Source: Caballeronia pedi (GTDB lineage Bacteria; Pseudomonadota; Gammaproteobacteria; Burkholderiales; Burkholderiaceae). Taken from it: a DNA stretch of 64,000 bases. The notes beneath the pieces were generated by a model. It worked only from the letters and a program-made list of their open reading frames with translations, made no database searches and was not told the origin of the DNA. Position 1 is the stretch's first letter, and the number at the start of each line of letters is the position of its first letter. Made by a program: the position numbers and the translations under genes. The stretch lies in assembly GCF_001544915.2 (NCBI RefSeq), contig NZ_FCOE02000034.1, positions 1-64,000 of the forward strand, read 5' to 3'. Positions 52,394 through 61,940 of this stretch are shown here, piece by piece.

Positions 52394-53805
52394 CAGGCTT
52401 CGAACACAGGATACGAGGCCTTGCGAATCGCCGCCATCGTGGCATCCGACGAGAGCAATCCAGACTCGTCGAGAATGGTCACGAGAGAGCGGCCTTCCGC
52501 AACGGATTGACGTGCAAGTTTGCTGACACGCGCGTACCCGATCTTCGGGACCAACGCCGTTGCCACCGCCATCGACTCGATCAGATGCTTCTCGTTGCGC
52601 TCGACGTCCGCCTGAATGCCTTTCACACATTTCCCGGCGAACCGGCGGATGCCATTCGTAAGCAGGGCGATGCTGTCGAACACGCGCGACGCGACCACGG
52701 GTTCGAAATGATTGATTTCCAGTTCGCCATACTGCACGGCCTGCGCAACGGCGACGTCGTTTCCGACGACCGCGAAGCTCAACTGAATCATGGCCATCGG
52801 CAGAACGGGATTCACCTTGCCCGGCATGATCGATGAACCGGCCTGTGCCTCCGGCAGCTTCAGTTCGCCCAGGCCGCCGACGGGCCCGGACGACAGGACC
52901 GTCAAGTCGGACGCGATTTTTGCGAGTGAGACGGCCGTGGTCCGCAGTTCGGCCGAAACGCGGGAAAACACGTCCATGTTCTGCATCGCATCGAACGAGT
53001 TCTTCGGCGCCTGATACGCCACGCCGGTGATGCTGCCAAGGTGCGCGTAGACGGCGGCACGGTAACCCGCCGGAGCACCGAAGCCGGTTCCGATAGCGGT
53101 GCCGCCCAACGGAAGTGTGCGGAGCTTGTCGCGAATCACGGCAAGTTCTTCCGCCAGACGCTCGGTCAGCGATGCGTAGCCTCCGAACAACTGGCCCAGG
53201 CGCATCGGCTGGCCGTCCTGCAGGCAGGTGCGTCCGAGGTGAAGAACATCCGCGAATTCGATGGCCTTGCCATCGAAGAGAGCGGCGAGTTGAGAGACTT
53301 CCTCGATCAGCGGTCCGAGCATCGCATGGGTTGCGATCTTCAACGCTGCGGGATAAGCGTCGTTCGTCGACTGAGAGGCGTTCACGTGATCGTTGGGATG
53401 GACGATCTCATAGCTTCCCGCCGCGTGCCCCATGATCTGCTGGGCGCGGTTGGCAATGACTTCGTTGAAGTTCATATTGGTCGAAGTCCCGCCCGACCCT
53501 TCCATGAGGTCGACCACGAGCGAGGCGTCGCAATGTCCCGCGATGACATCCCTGCACGCCTGTACGATCGCCTCACATTGCGCTTTGCTGATCACGTCGT
53601 TATCGAGGTTGGCCAGGGCGGCGGCCCACTTGACCTGCGCGAACCCATCCCGGAACGCCGGATAGTGAGCAACGCCGATTGGCGACACCGTGAGGTTCTC
53701 GACACCGCGGACGGTGTTGACACCATAGAGCTTGTCGCCCGGAATGCCGACTTCGCCAACGTAGTCGCGTTCGATTCGCTGCTCGCCCTGAGTAAGCTCA
53801 TTCAT
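52393..53805 (-). CDS. aspA: Aspartate ammonia-lyase
   Basis: 470 residues, the usual length for aspartase, which splits L-aspartate to fumarate and ammonia. Fumarase/aspartase signatures: MEGSGGTSTNMNFNEVIANRA (residues about 102-122), PNDHVNASQSTNDAYP and the catalytic-Ser loop GSSIMPGKVNP. These favour aspartase over fumarase C. The ATG at 53803-53805 has AAAGGA upstream. The start lies 8 nt inside the end of the LysR gene, so the two are co-transcribed. With the periplasmic asparaginase upstream it completes asparagine breakdown to fumarate. Confidence 0.9.
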   Translation of the reverse strand: MNELTQGEQRIERDYVGEVGIPGDKLYGVNTVRGVENLTVSPIGVAHYPAFRDGFAQVKWAAALANLDNDVISKAQCEAIVQACRDVIAGHCDASLVVDLMEGSGGTSTNMNFNEVIANRAQQIMGHAAGSYEIVHPNDHVNASQSTNDAYPAALKIATHAMLGPLIEEVSQLAALFDGKAIEFADVLHLGRTCLQDGQPMRLGQLFGGYASLTERLAEELAVIRDKLRTLPLGGTAIGTGFGAPAGYRAAVYAHLGSITGVAYQAPKNSFDAMQNMDVFSRVSAELRTTAVSLAKIASDLTVLSSGPVGGLGELKLPEAQAGSSIMPGKVNPVLPMAMIQLSFAVVGNDVAVAQAVQYGELEINHFEPVVASRVFDSIALLTNGIRRFAGKCVKGIQADVERNEKHLIESMAVATALVPKIGYARVSKLARQSVAEGRSLVTILDESGLLSSDATMAAIRKASYPVFEA

Positions 53806-54781
53806 GATTGATCCTTTCGCCAACGGTAATAAGTGTCTCTATGTTCCCGCCGAGCGCTTTCAGTCTCGGCAAGAATGATGTTTCGATGACATCGCGTGCC
53901 GTATCGCACGCGTCATCGAAGAAAGCGTTGTATTCATCTCGTCGCGCCACCAGATAAAGCGAACGCTCCAGCCCCATCTTCTCGACGACGTGCGTGGTCA
54001 CGCGTCCGGCATGCGTCACTGCCTGGAGAAGGCACATGGGGGATGTGATCGCCCATCCGATTCCTTCCGCAACCATCGACGTCAGGGCATCGGCGTTGTC
54101 GAGTTCGAGACGGTTCGGGGCGCGTACCTCGATACGCCGCAAGTACCGCTCGATCTGCAGTCCCACCTGAGAGGTCCGGTTGAATCTCACGATGGGCAAG
54201 CTGTTTGCCAGAGCGCGCAGATCCTCCAGCGTCCTGACTGGCTTTCTCAGATCCTTGGGTGTCACGACGAAGTAGCGCTCCGAGAAGAGCCGATACCGGA
54301 CCACGTCATTCGCATCGATCAATGGGTCGCTCGTGACGATCAGGTCCAGGTCGCGACGCAGAAGCGCCTCGCCCTGCTGGGGACTCAATCCGGTACGTAT
54401 CGACAACTGCGACACCTTGCTCAACAGGTTTTTCGTAAAGATCGACCCGCAGGTGGAAGCGAACGAATCGACCAGCCCGATACGTAAATCGGGTTTGATA
54501 CCTTGTCCTGCTTCGACCACTTGCGCCTTCAGATTTGCAATTTCCTCGCTCAGCACGGCGCCACGGTTGCGAAGCGCGATGCCGAACGGCGTCAATGCGA
54601 GCGGCCGGGTCGTACGGTTCACCAGCACGACGCCCAGCTCGTCTTCGAGTTGCCGAATGATCTGCGATACCCCTGATTGGGAGATGCCCATTCTGGTTGC
54701 TGCCGCGGACATGCTTCCTTCTTCCGCGACGGCGACGAAGACCTGTACTGCGTGCATATCGATCGGCTTGTTGGGCGACAT
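53798..54781 (-). CDS. LysR family transcriptional regulator of the asparagine/aspartate unit
   Basis: 327 residues. Helix-turn-helix at about residues 8-65 (MHAVQVFVAVAEEGSMSAAA, GISQSGVSQIIRQLEDELG). The effector domain has LRIGLVDSFAST and a middle DLIVTSDPL, typical of LysR. The ATG at 54779-54781 is preferred because AAGGAAA lies upstream; an ATG at 54805 is in frame. The last codons overlap aspA by 8 bases. Sharing a transcript with its putative target suggests autoregulation. Confidence 0.9.
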   Translation of the reverse strand: MSPNKPIDMHAVQVFVAVAEEGSMSAAATRMGISQSGVSQIIRQLEDELGVVLVNRTTRPLALTPFGIALRNRGAVLSEEIANLKAQVVEAGQGIKPDLRIGLVDSFASTCGSIFTKNLLSKVSQLSIRTGLSPQQGEALLRRDLDLIVTSDPLIDANDVVRYRLFSERYFVVTPKDLRKPVRTLEDLRALANSLPIVRFNRTSQVGLQIERYLRRIEVRAPNRLELDNADALTSMVAEGIGWAITSPMCLLQAVTHAGRVTTHVVEKMGLERSLYLVARRDEYNAFFDDACDTARDVIETSFLPRLKALGGNIETLITVGERINHE

Positions 54782-54850
54782 GACTCGTTTCCTTGCATTG
54801 AGCATCCACTTATCGTCACGCGCCTGATTGCCGGCATCCAGATGGACAAG

Positions 54851-56215
54851 TCAGATCCGCGTCGCTTCATGATGCTGCGCTTGCTGAGACGGCTCTTCGG
54901 CGGCGCTATCGGATTGAACGTCAGAGAGATTCTCGGTGCCGGTTTCGGGCGCCATCACGTGGCAGAACACGCCACCGAACAGCAGCACCGCGACGCAAAC
55001 GCCCAGCGCCGAGTGAATGCCGACATGTTGAACCGCTATCGGCAGCAGGAACGTGCTGATGGCGGAGCCGAAGCGACTCGATGCAACAGCCAGGCCCACG
55101 CCGGATGCTCGCAAATGAGTGGGAAACAGCTCGGGCGGATAGACGAACTCGAGATTGGCCGCAGCCGAGAGAATGCAGGCGAAGACGCCGAACGCGAGCA
55201 TCGTGCCGACGGGTCCGAAACTGGCGTAGGCGAGCACGGCCAGACCGAGCGCGGCAAGGTAGAAGGTCCCGATGAGAAAGGTACGGCGCGAGATCCTGTC
55301 GATCAGCAGCAGGCCGATGATGGCGCCCGCGAACAGCAGGACGTTGTAGACGAGGCCGCCAACGAACTTGTCTTTGACCTGCAGCGCCTCGAGCACCTTC
55401 GGCGCAAAGGTTCCCAATGCAAAGTAAGGGATGACCTGGCACGTGTAAAAGACGCATCCGACGAGCGTGTTCCTGCGCCAGCGAGGCGAGAACAGCTCCG
55501 ACCACGCGCTTCGACGCTGCTGGGGCGAAGCGCCCGGCGTCGAGAGCATGACTTCGGGACCGAACTTGCGATGGACGATCGCCAGCGCTTCGTCGCCACG
55601 ACCCCGTTTCATCAGCCACATCGGGGACTCGGGCACCACGAGACGGAACGGCAGAATCAGCAGGGCGGGAATGCCGCTCGCCGCAAGCATGATGCGCCAG
55701 GCGTCGGGGCCGATATCGCGCATCGCGAAGCCAGCGAGGTAGGCACCGACATATCCTGCCGCCCAGGCTGCTGCAAGCACGCTGAGCAGGCGTCCGCGAT
55801 AGCGACGGGGCGAGTACTCGGTGACCAGAGACTTGCTGACGACGTAATCGGCGCCGAGGATGAGGCCAAGAACCAGGCGCAGAACGAGCAGTTGAGCGGG
55901 TGATGTGACGAAGTACTGCGCGGCTGAAACGATTGCAAAGAGCAGCATGTCGAATGCGAAAATCGTCCGGCGGCCGTATTTATCGGCGATGGGACCCGCG
56001 AACATGCTGCCGAAGAAAAGACCGGCCAGCGATGCCGCGCCGAGCAGGCCCATCCACAGCGCATCGAGATGCAGCGGTCCCGCTGCCATGCTGACGGCAA
56101 TGCCGATGATGCCCAGCACGAAACCGTCGCTGAACTGGCCGCCCGTTCCGCTGAATGCGACGCCTACGTGGAATGGGCGAAGCGGTAGATCTTCGAGTAG
56201 TACCTGTTTGCTCAC
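54851..56215 (-). CDS. MFS transporter, sugar/acid porter type
   Basis: 454 residues from a GTG with AGGAGA upstream. Twelve helices are expected. MFS signatures: GPIADKYGRRTIF (loop 2-3), RLVLGLILGADYVVSKSLVTEY in helix 4, VPESPMWLMKRGR before the central loop and DRISRRTF at the second-half equivalent. The RGR motif after helix 4 (SPRRYRGRLLS) is standard. Its location between asparaginase and the LysR-aspA pair suggests uptake of aspartate or asparagine (inference); family similarity alone would also allow a sugar or aromatic acid. Confidence 0.85.
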   Translation of the reverse strand: MSKQVLLEDLPLRPFHVGVAFSGTGGQFSDGFVLGIIGIAVSMAAGPLHLDALWMGLLGAASLAGLFFGSMFAGPIADKYGRRTIFAFDMLLFAIVSAAQYFVTSPAQLLVLRLVLGLILGADYVVSKSLVTEYSPRRYRGRLLSVLAAAWAAGYVGAYLAGFAMRDIGPDAWRIMLAASGIPALLILPFRLVVPESPMWLMKRGRGDEALAIVHRKFGPEVMLSTPGASPQQRRSAWSELFSPRWRRNTLVGCVFYTCQVIPYFALGTFAPKVLEALQVKDKFVGGLVYNVLLFAGAIIGLLLIDRISRRTFLIGTFYLAALGLAVLAYASFGPVGTMLAFGVFACILSAAANLEFVYPPELFPTHLRASGVGLAVASSRFGSAISTFLLPIAVQHVGIHSALGVCVAVLLFGGVFCHVMAPETGTENLSDVQSDSAAEEPSQQAQHHEATRI

Positions 56216-56372
56216 AATCGTCTCCTATCTCTCGTTCCTGGCGCCCAGTTCAAGTGAGCACCTTGAGAAACAGTCTATGTTGACGAATTCAAGAAAACAG
56301 CATGTCAAGCGGGAGTATCACGATTTCTAATACTACCTCGAAGCACGCCTGAACATGAGGTCGCGCTGAACA

Positions 56373-57482
56373 TCAAAACCGATGGAACATGTCCTGCACG
56401 CGGGCGGGATTGCTGGTGATCGTAAGCGCAAGCATCAAGAGGATGCGAGCTTTCTGCGGATTGAGATTGTCTCCAAGAAGCCCGAGATAGGCCGGATCTT
56501 CGGGAACATAGCCGCTGCCGGTTCTCGAGGAACGGACGACGATCACGCCTTTGTCCACCGCCTTCTTGATGGACGGCAGCGCCAGAAGCGACTCGCTCCC
56601 GGCTCCCACACCCGCGACGACGATCCCGCGCGCGCCGTGAGCCACCGCTGCGTCGTACAGGTACCCGCCATCGTTCTGATGACCATAGACGATGTCGACT
56701 TCAGGAAGCGAGTCCAGCTTCGAAACATCGAACGGCGTTCGTGTCGTCTGAAGTTTCGTCACGGCGGTTTCGAAATGAGGCACCTGGTCGATCAGGGTTC
56801 CGATATAGCCATCGTCGGCGCTCTTGAAGGTATCGAGTGTGTTTGCGTTCGTTTTCGTCGTGTAGCGAGCTGAGCCGATACGGTCATTCAACACGACCAT
56901 GACGCCGCGTCCGCGTGCATCCGGCGAGGCGGCCACGGTCACGGCCTGAAGGATATTGCCAGGCCCGTCCGCGCTGATCGCAGTCGATGGACGCATCGAG
57001 CCGGTCACGACTACGGGCTTATCGCTCTTGACAACGAGGTTGAGGAAGTACGCCGTTTCTTCGAGCGTATCGGTTCCGTGCGTGATCACGACGCCTGCAA
57101 TGTCCGGCTGAGCAAGAAGTTGATTGACCCGTTTAGCCAGTCTCAGCAGGATTTCGTTGGTGATGTTCTCGCTTCCGACGTTGGATACCTGCTCTCCTGA
57201 AACCTCGGCCACTTTCCCAAGCGACGGAACGGATTTCAGGAGTGCATCTGCGGTGAGAACACCGGATGTGTATCCCGTTGTCTGCGTTTCACTGCTGGCG
57301 GTGCCGGCGATCGTGCCGCCCGTCGCCAATACCGCAACACGAGGCAAAGCCGCCTGTTGGTTCTGGCTCTGGCTCGGGACCTGAACTTGTGCGATTGCCG
57401 GACCGGTCGAAGCAAGACCGAGGGTCATGAGCATGCAGGCAAGGACTCGCTTTCTGCTTGGTAGGGCGCGTACGTCTCTCAC
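56373..57482 (-). CDS. L-asparaginase, periplasmic (type II)
   Basis: 369 residues. I chose the GTG at 57480-57482 because GGAG lies 6 nt upstream and it yields a signal peptide (RKRVLACMLMTLGLASTGPAIA, cut before QVQVP). Catalytic elements of type II asparaginases are all present: ATGGTIAG with Thr57 as nucleophile, TTGYTSG Tyr, ITHGTDTLEETAYFL with the second Thr-Asp pair, and VTGSMRPSTAISADGPGN. It hydrolyses asparagine, and possibly glutamine, in the periplasm. Neighbours are a porin upstream and an MFS transporter downstream on the same strand. Confidence 0.92.
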   Translation of the reverse strand: MRDVRALPSRKRVLACMLMTLGLASTGPAIAQVQVPSQSQNQQAALPRVAVLATGGTIAGTASSETQTTGYTSGVLTADALLKSVPSLGKVAEVSGEQVSNVGSENITNEILLRLAKRVNQLLAQPDIAGVVITHGTDTLEETAYFLNLVVKSDKPVVVTGSMRPSTAISADGPGNILQAVTVAASPDARGRGVMVVLNDRIGSARYTTKTNANTLDTFKSADDGYIGTLIDQVPHFETAVTKLQTTRTPFDVSKLDSLPEVDIVYGHQNDGGYLYDAAVAHGARGIVVAGVGAGSESLLALPSIKKAVDKGVIVVRSSRTGSGYVPEDPAYLGLLGDNLNPQKARILLMLALTITSNPARVQDMFHRF

Positions 57483-57658
57483 AATGGACTCCGATTTCAG
57501 GGGTGAAGGGCTACCGGCGCATCGAACGATGCGCGGTCCGATGAGCGAAGTGTAGTAAGCCCGTACGCACGCCAAATTAGCCGGTCATCACCATTACGAA
57601 ATCTGATACCGCCGTGCACATAACCTGAACGTCGCGATGAGCGTGCCGAATGTCCGCA

Positions 57659-58786
57659 CTACCACCGATGCCTCATCCCGATCACCGCTGAGACTTGCGT
57701 CTTCGTCGTCGATGGCGACAACGTGTAGATCTGCGCATACGGCGCGTCCTTCGCCGCACGCTGATAGACGCCGACGAGGAACAGGTCCGTGCGCTTGCTG
57801 AGGAAATAGTTGGCGCCTGCATTCACCTGATGCCACGCGGGCGACGCGTCCTGCGGATGGTACTGGCCGGTCGTGTAGATGTACGCGGCGCCGAGCAGCA
57901 AGTCGGGCAACACATAGTCCGTCAGCGAGACTTCGAAGTTCTGCAAGGTCAGTCGCGATTCGTCCAGATAGTCGAAGCGCGCGTTGGTATAGAGGAACGA
58001 CGCGCTCGCCGTTCCGAACGCGTATGCGCCGCCCGCACCGTACATCGTCTGTCTGCGCACGCCCGCGCCGGTCGACGGGTTGGTGATGAACGGCGACGTG
58101 AAACCATAATCGCCGACCACCGCGCCGTTCGGGTTGTTCGGATCGTTCGGCTCGTTGACGAGCAGGAACGCCACGCCCAGCGACAGCGGGCCGCGGCGAT
58201 ACTGCATCGCCGCGCTGTACGCGTTGTTGTCGGAAAAGCCGCCCGCGCGATTCGAGAAACCATACAGCGCTTGCGCCTGGAAGCCGCCATAGTCGATGGT
58301 CTTGTACTGCACCGCGTTGTTGATGCGGAAGGTATCGAACACGTTGTCGCTGTCGCCGATATGCGCGCCGTACGCCGCGAACTGGCACGCCGATTCGAAC
58401 GCGCACAGCGTGACCGCCTCATCGTACTGACGCCCGAAGGTGATCGTGCCGAGCGTGTTCGACGACAGCCCGACGAACGCCTGCCGCCCGAACTCGCGTC
58501 CGCCCTGCGATAGCGTGCCATTGCCGATGTTGTAGCCGTTCTCCAGCGTGAAGATCGCCTTCACGCCGCCGCCGAGGTCTTCGGTGCCCTTCATGCCCCA
58601 GCGCGGCGTCTGCATCGGACCGCTCGCGAACTGCCAGGTCGAATGTCCCTGCTTGTCCGCGCCGCGCTGGTTGTTCGCATAGACGATGCCTGTCGAAACC
58701 AGTCCATAGAGCGTCACGCTGCTCTGGGCGAACGCGCTCTGGGCGCACAGCGCGCTTACGGCGATGACCAACAAACGTCGTTTCAT
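57659..58786 (-). CDS. Outer-membrane porin, Gram-negative general type
   Basis: 375 residues. Signal peptide MKRRLLVIAVSALCAQSAFA, then QSSVTLYGLVSTGIVY. Porin strands GMKGTEDLGGGVKAIFTLENGY, EFGRQAFVGLSS and a terminal SAVIGMRHRW are typical, although the last residue is Trp in place of the usual Phe. Two Cys (CAFESAC) in one loop could form a disulphide. AGGAAA precedes the ATG at 58786. It may feed asparagine or related amides to the periplasmic asparaginase encoded next to it, though a 177-bp gap could hold a promoter. Confidence 0.95.
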   Translation of the reverse strand: MKRRLLVIAVSALCAQSAFAQSSVTLYGLVSTGIVYANNQRGADKQGHSTWQFASGPMQTPRWGMKGTEDLGGGVKAIFTLENGYNIGNGTLSQGGREFGRQAFVGLSSNTLGTITFGRQYDEAVTLCAFESACQFAAYGAHIGDSDNVFDTFRINNAVQYKTIDYGGFQAQALYGFSNRAGGFSDNNAYSAAMQYRRGPLSLGVAFLLVNEPNDPNNPNGAVVGDYGFTSPFITNPSTGAGVRRQTMYGAGGAYAFGTASASFLYTNARFDYLDESRLTLQNFEVSLTDYVLPDLLLGAAYIYTTGQYHPQDASPAWHQVNAGANYFLSKRTDLFLVGVYQRAAKDAPYAQIYTLSPSTTKTQVSAVIGMRHRW

Positions 58787-59174
58787 GGCTTTCCTGTTGT
58801 ATGAGTTTGAACGGAAACGTCCCGATCGATAAGGATGGCGAATCAATCCGTCTGAAAACCGGCGCGGGTGTCGGATGACGTCTTGCCCGATGTCCGCGGG
58901 CATCGGCACCGACAGATTCTTGCGGAACAAAAAACGCGCGGGATAGCACCGAATTTGGCCACCAGCGAGCGAATTTTTAGCGCGCGTGGGCCTGGCATCC
59001 GTACGCGTTGCGTGCGCCTTTTCAACGTGTTCGACTCACCGGGTATACCCACCTGCTCTAATTTCGGCATCACTCATCGCAAAAAATGATGCTATGCGGG
59101 GACACTTTTGGCTGCTGACAATGGGGTCACTCGGCATCACCCGTCAGATGAATGACCGTTGAAAAGGGGAGCCC
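58787..59174. promoter_or_regulatory. Divergent region between the porin and the ABC transporter operon
   Basis: A 388-bp gap without a convincing gene. TTCAAC (59021-59026), a 17-nt spacer and TATACC (59044-59049) form a plausible sigma-70-like promoter pointing to the ABC operon, about 125 bp before its start. AGGGGAG precedes the ATG at 59175. The porin promoter on the other strand is not evident. Confidence 0.35.
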
Positions 59175-60227
59175 ATGCTGGAAACACCGGAGACGAAAAT
59201 GGCAATGATCGAAAACGCGGGGAGGCGGCGCATGCTGCGCACGCTCACCGCGGGCGCGCTGGCGGCGAGCGGCGGCCTGCTGTCGGTGCGCGCGTTCGCG
59301 GGCGGACTCGCGACCGTCAACATGCAGCTCGGCTGGGTGCCGGGCGGCAATCAGGTCGGCGAGGTGGTGGCCAAGCGACTCGGCTATTACGAAAAGGAAG
59401 GCATCGACTTTCATATCCAGCCGGGCGGACCGAACATCGACGGCGTCGCGATCGTCGCGTCGGGGCGCTATCAGGCGGGCGAGATTTCGTCGAGCCCGTC
59501 CATCATGCTGGCCGTCTCGGAAGGGCTGCCGATCAAGTGCATCGCGGTTGGACTCCAGCAGCATCCGTATACCTTCTTCTCGCTGAAGAAGGCGCCGATC
59601 CGCTCGCCGCAGGACATGATCGGCAAGCGCATCGGCATTCAGTCGACGGGCATGGTCCTGCTGCGCGCGCTGCTCGCCAAGCACAAGATTCCCGAGAGTC
59701 AGGTGAAGATCGTGCCGGTCGGCGCGGACATGATGCCGCTCGTCGCCGGTCAGGTCGACGCCGTCACCGGCTGGCAAACCAACACCACGGCGCTCAAGCC
59801 GCTCGGCGCGGACCGCGTGGACCTGCGCCTGTGGGACAGCGGCGTGCGCCTCTACGCGCTGCCGTATTACGCGACCACGTCGAGCCTGAAGGAACATCCG
59901 GAGGTCGTCGCGGGCTTTCTGCGCGCCACCGCGCGCGGCTGGATGTACGCCAACCAGAACCGCGATCAGGCCGTCGACATGCTGGTGAAGGACTATCCGA
60001 ACCTGAATCGCGCGGACGAGCGCGTCGCGATCGATTCGCTGATGAGCTATGCATTCGACCAGACCACGCAGACGCAGGGCTGGGGCGCGATGGACGCAAG
60101 CGTCTGGGAAGAGCAGATCGCGATGTACGGCCAGCTCGGCCAGTTCCGCGCGGGACCACCCAAGGTCGACGACGTCATGACGATGGACGTGCTCAAGGCC
60201 ACTCACTCCTCTCGCCTGAAGGTGTAA
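59175..60227 (+). CDS. ABC transporter substrate-binding protein, SsuA/TauA/NitT type
   Basis: 350 residues. A twin-arginine-like signal (GRRRMLRTLTAGALAASG, cut near VRAFAGG) should export it folded to the periplasm. The body shows nitrate/sulfonate/taurine binding-protein features: NMQLGWVPGGNQVGEVVAKRLGYYEKEGID (residues about 49-78), SSSPSIMLAVSEGLPIK and VAGQVDAVTGWQTN. It is followed at once by an ATPase and a permease, making a full importer. The compound is unknown; FAD oxidoreductase and CoA-transferase genes downstream favour a carbon source over sulfate scavenging. Confidence 0.92.
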   Translation: MLETPETKMAMIENAGRRRMLRTLTAGALAASGGLLSVRAFAGGLATVNMQLGWVPGGNQVGEVVAKRLGYYEKEGIDFHIQPGGPNIDGVAIVASGRYQAGEISSSPSIMLAVSEGLPIKCIAVGLQQHPYTFFSLKKAPIRSPQDMIGKRIGIQSTGMVLLRALLAKHKIPESQVKIVPVGADMMPLVAGQVDAVTGWQTNTTALKPLGADRVDLRLWDSGVRLYALPYYATTSSLKEHPEVVAGFLRATARGWMYANQNRDQAVDMLVKDYPNLNRADERVAIDSLMSYAFDQTTQTQGWGAMDASVWEEQIAMYGQLGQFRAGPPKVDDVMTMDVLKATHSSRLKV

Positions 60228-60230
60228 CCC

Positions 60231-61064
60231 ATGCATGCTGCCACTTTGAATCCGCCGCGCGCGGGGCGGGCGAACTCGCACTTCGCGCTGCCGCAGGACA
60301 TCGATTGCGCGATCAGTTGCCGCGACATCAACGTGCGCTTTTTCACCGACCGCCGCAGCGTTACCGCGATCGAAGGCCTGAGCCTCGATATCGCGCAGGG
60401 CGAGTTCCTCACGCTGCTCGGGCCGTCGGGATGCGGCAAGTCGACGTTCCTGCGCGTGGTCGCCGATCTCGTGAAGCCGAGCCGCGGCAGCATCAGCGTG
60501 CTCGGCGCGCCGCCGCAGGGCGCGCGTGAACGGCGCGATATCGGCTTCGTGTTTCAGGACGCGGCGCTGCTGCCGTGGCGCACCGCGCTTCAGAACGTCG
60601 AATTGCCGCTTCAGGTGGCGAACGGCCGCTCGCGAGCCGGGTGGGCGACGCCGCGCGAACTGCTCGAACTCGTCGGTCTGAAGGGACGCGAGGACGCCTT
60701 TCCGCACGAGATGTCGGGCGGCATGCGCCAGCGCGTGGCCATCGCCCGCGCGCTCGTCTGCGACCCGAAGGTGCTGCTGATGGACGAACCATTCGGCGCG
60801 CTCGACGAGATCACGCGCGACCGTCTCAACGAAGAACTGCGCCGCGTCTGGAAAGAGCTCGGACTCACGACGCTGTTCGTCACGCACAGCATCTACGAAG
60901 CCGCGTTCCTCGGTCAGCGCGTGCTCATGCTCGCGGCGAACCCCGGGCGCGTGAAGGAAATCGTGCCGGTGGACCTGCCCGAGGATCGCACGCTCGATAT
61001 CCGCGAGACGCGCGAATTCGTCGAACTCACCGCGCACCTGCGCCGCGTACTGGAGACTTGCTGA
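60231..61064 (+). CDS. ABC transporter ATP-binding protein, SsuB/TauB type
   Basis: 277 residues. Walker A GPSGCGKST, Q-loop FQDAALLPWR, signature MSGGMRQRVAIARAL, Walker B VLLMDEPFGALDE and the switch THSIYEAAFLG are all present. It powers the importer formed with the genes on either side. A 40-residue N-terminal extension rich in Pro, Ala and Arg precedes the domain. The gap to the binding-protein gene is 3 bp. Confidence 0.95.
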   Translation: MHAATLNPPRAGRANSHFALPQDIDCAISCRDINVRFFTDRRSVTAIEGLSLDIAQGEFLTLLGPSGCGKSTFLRVVADLVKPSRGSISVLGAPPQGARERRDIGFVFQDAALLPWRTALQNVELPLQVANGRSRAGWATPRELLELVGLKGREDAFPHEMSGGMRQRVAIARALVCDPKVLLMDEPFGALDEITRDRLNEELRRVWKELGLTTLFVTHSIYEAAFLGQRVLMLAANPGRVKEIVPVDLPEDRTLDIRETREFVELTAHLRRVLETC

Positions 61065-61903
61065 TGGCTACGTCCGAAATGAATCTGAACGTGCCGGCCA
61101 ACCTGCCGGACGAGGAAACGCAGGCGTGGCGCGCGCGCCGTCGTCAGCAGATGTGGCGCGCGCGCATGCTGCCCGCGCTCGGCGTCGCGAGCCTGATCTT
61201 CGCGTGGTGGGCGGTGGTCGCGGGCTTTCATGTGAAGCCGTTCATCGCGCCGTCGCCGGCGCTCGTGTTCGAGACGCTCTTCGCCAAGAGCGACGTGCTG
61301 CTGCAGAACCTCGTGCCGACCGCCGTCGAAGCCTCGCTCGGCTTTCTGCTCGGCAATCTCGCGGCCATCGTGCTCGCGACCATCTTCGTGCACAACAAGA
61401 CGCTGCAGGACATCTTCTATCCGGTCGCGGTGATGATCAATTCGATTCCGGTGGTCGCCAAGGCGCCGATTCTCGTGCTCATCATGGGCAACGGGCTGGA
61501 GCCGAAGATCACCATCGCGGCGATCGTCTGCTTCTTCCCGACGCTCGTGAACATGGTGCGCGGTCTCGAAGCCGTCAACCCGCAGGCGATGGAACTGATG
61601 CACGTGCTCTCCGCCAGCAAGCGCGAAATCTTCTTCAAGCTGAGGCTCTACGCATCGCTGCCGTATCTGTTCTCCGCGCTGCGCATCGCGGCGTCGATGG
61701 CGGTGATCGGCGCGGTGGTGGGAGAGTGGATCGGCGCGACCGAAGGCATCGGCGCGATGATCATCCAGGCGACCTATGCCTTCGACTCGGCGCTGCTCTA
61801 CACGGCGATCATCATGAGCGCCGTTCTCTCGGGCTTCTTTTTCCTCGTGATCGCGGCGCTCGAGCGCTGGCTCGTCAAGTGGCAGCCGGAAGGCGTCCGC
61901 TGA
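61064..61903 (+). CDS. ABC transporter permease, SsuC/TauC type
   Basis: 279 residues. About six membrane helices, with the coupling EAA-like loop near NPQAMELMHVLSASKREIFFKLRL split by the usual helix, and AVVGEWIGATEGIGAMI towards the end. The charged N-terminal 35 residues are cytosolic. Its ATG overlaps the ATPase stop by one base (TGATG), so translation is coupled. With the two preceding genes it makes the complete importer. Confidence 0.95.
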   Translation: MATSEMNLNVPANLPDEETQAWRARRRQQMWRARMLPALGVASLIFAWWAVVAGFHVKPFIAPSPALVFETLFAKSDVLLQNLVPTAVEASLGFLLGNLAAIVLATIFVHNKTLQDIFYPVAVMINSIPVVAKAPILVLIMGNGLEPKITIAAIVCFFPTLVNMVRGLEAVNPQAMELMHVLSASKREIFFKLRLYASLPYLFSALRIAASMAVIGAVVGEWIGATEGIGAMIIQATYAFDSALLYTAIIMSAVLSGFFFLVIAALERWLVKWQPEGVR

Positions 61904-61940
61904 AACCGACGCGACACGAACCATCAACACAGGAGACGAA

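Noticed and set aside
59127-61037. A 636-codon open frame opposite the ABC transporter genes
   Set aside because: Antisense to a complete, motif-bearing importer.
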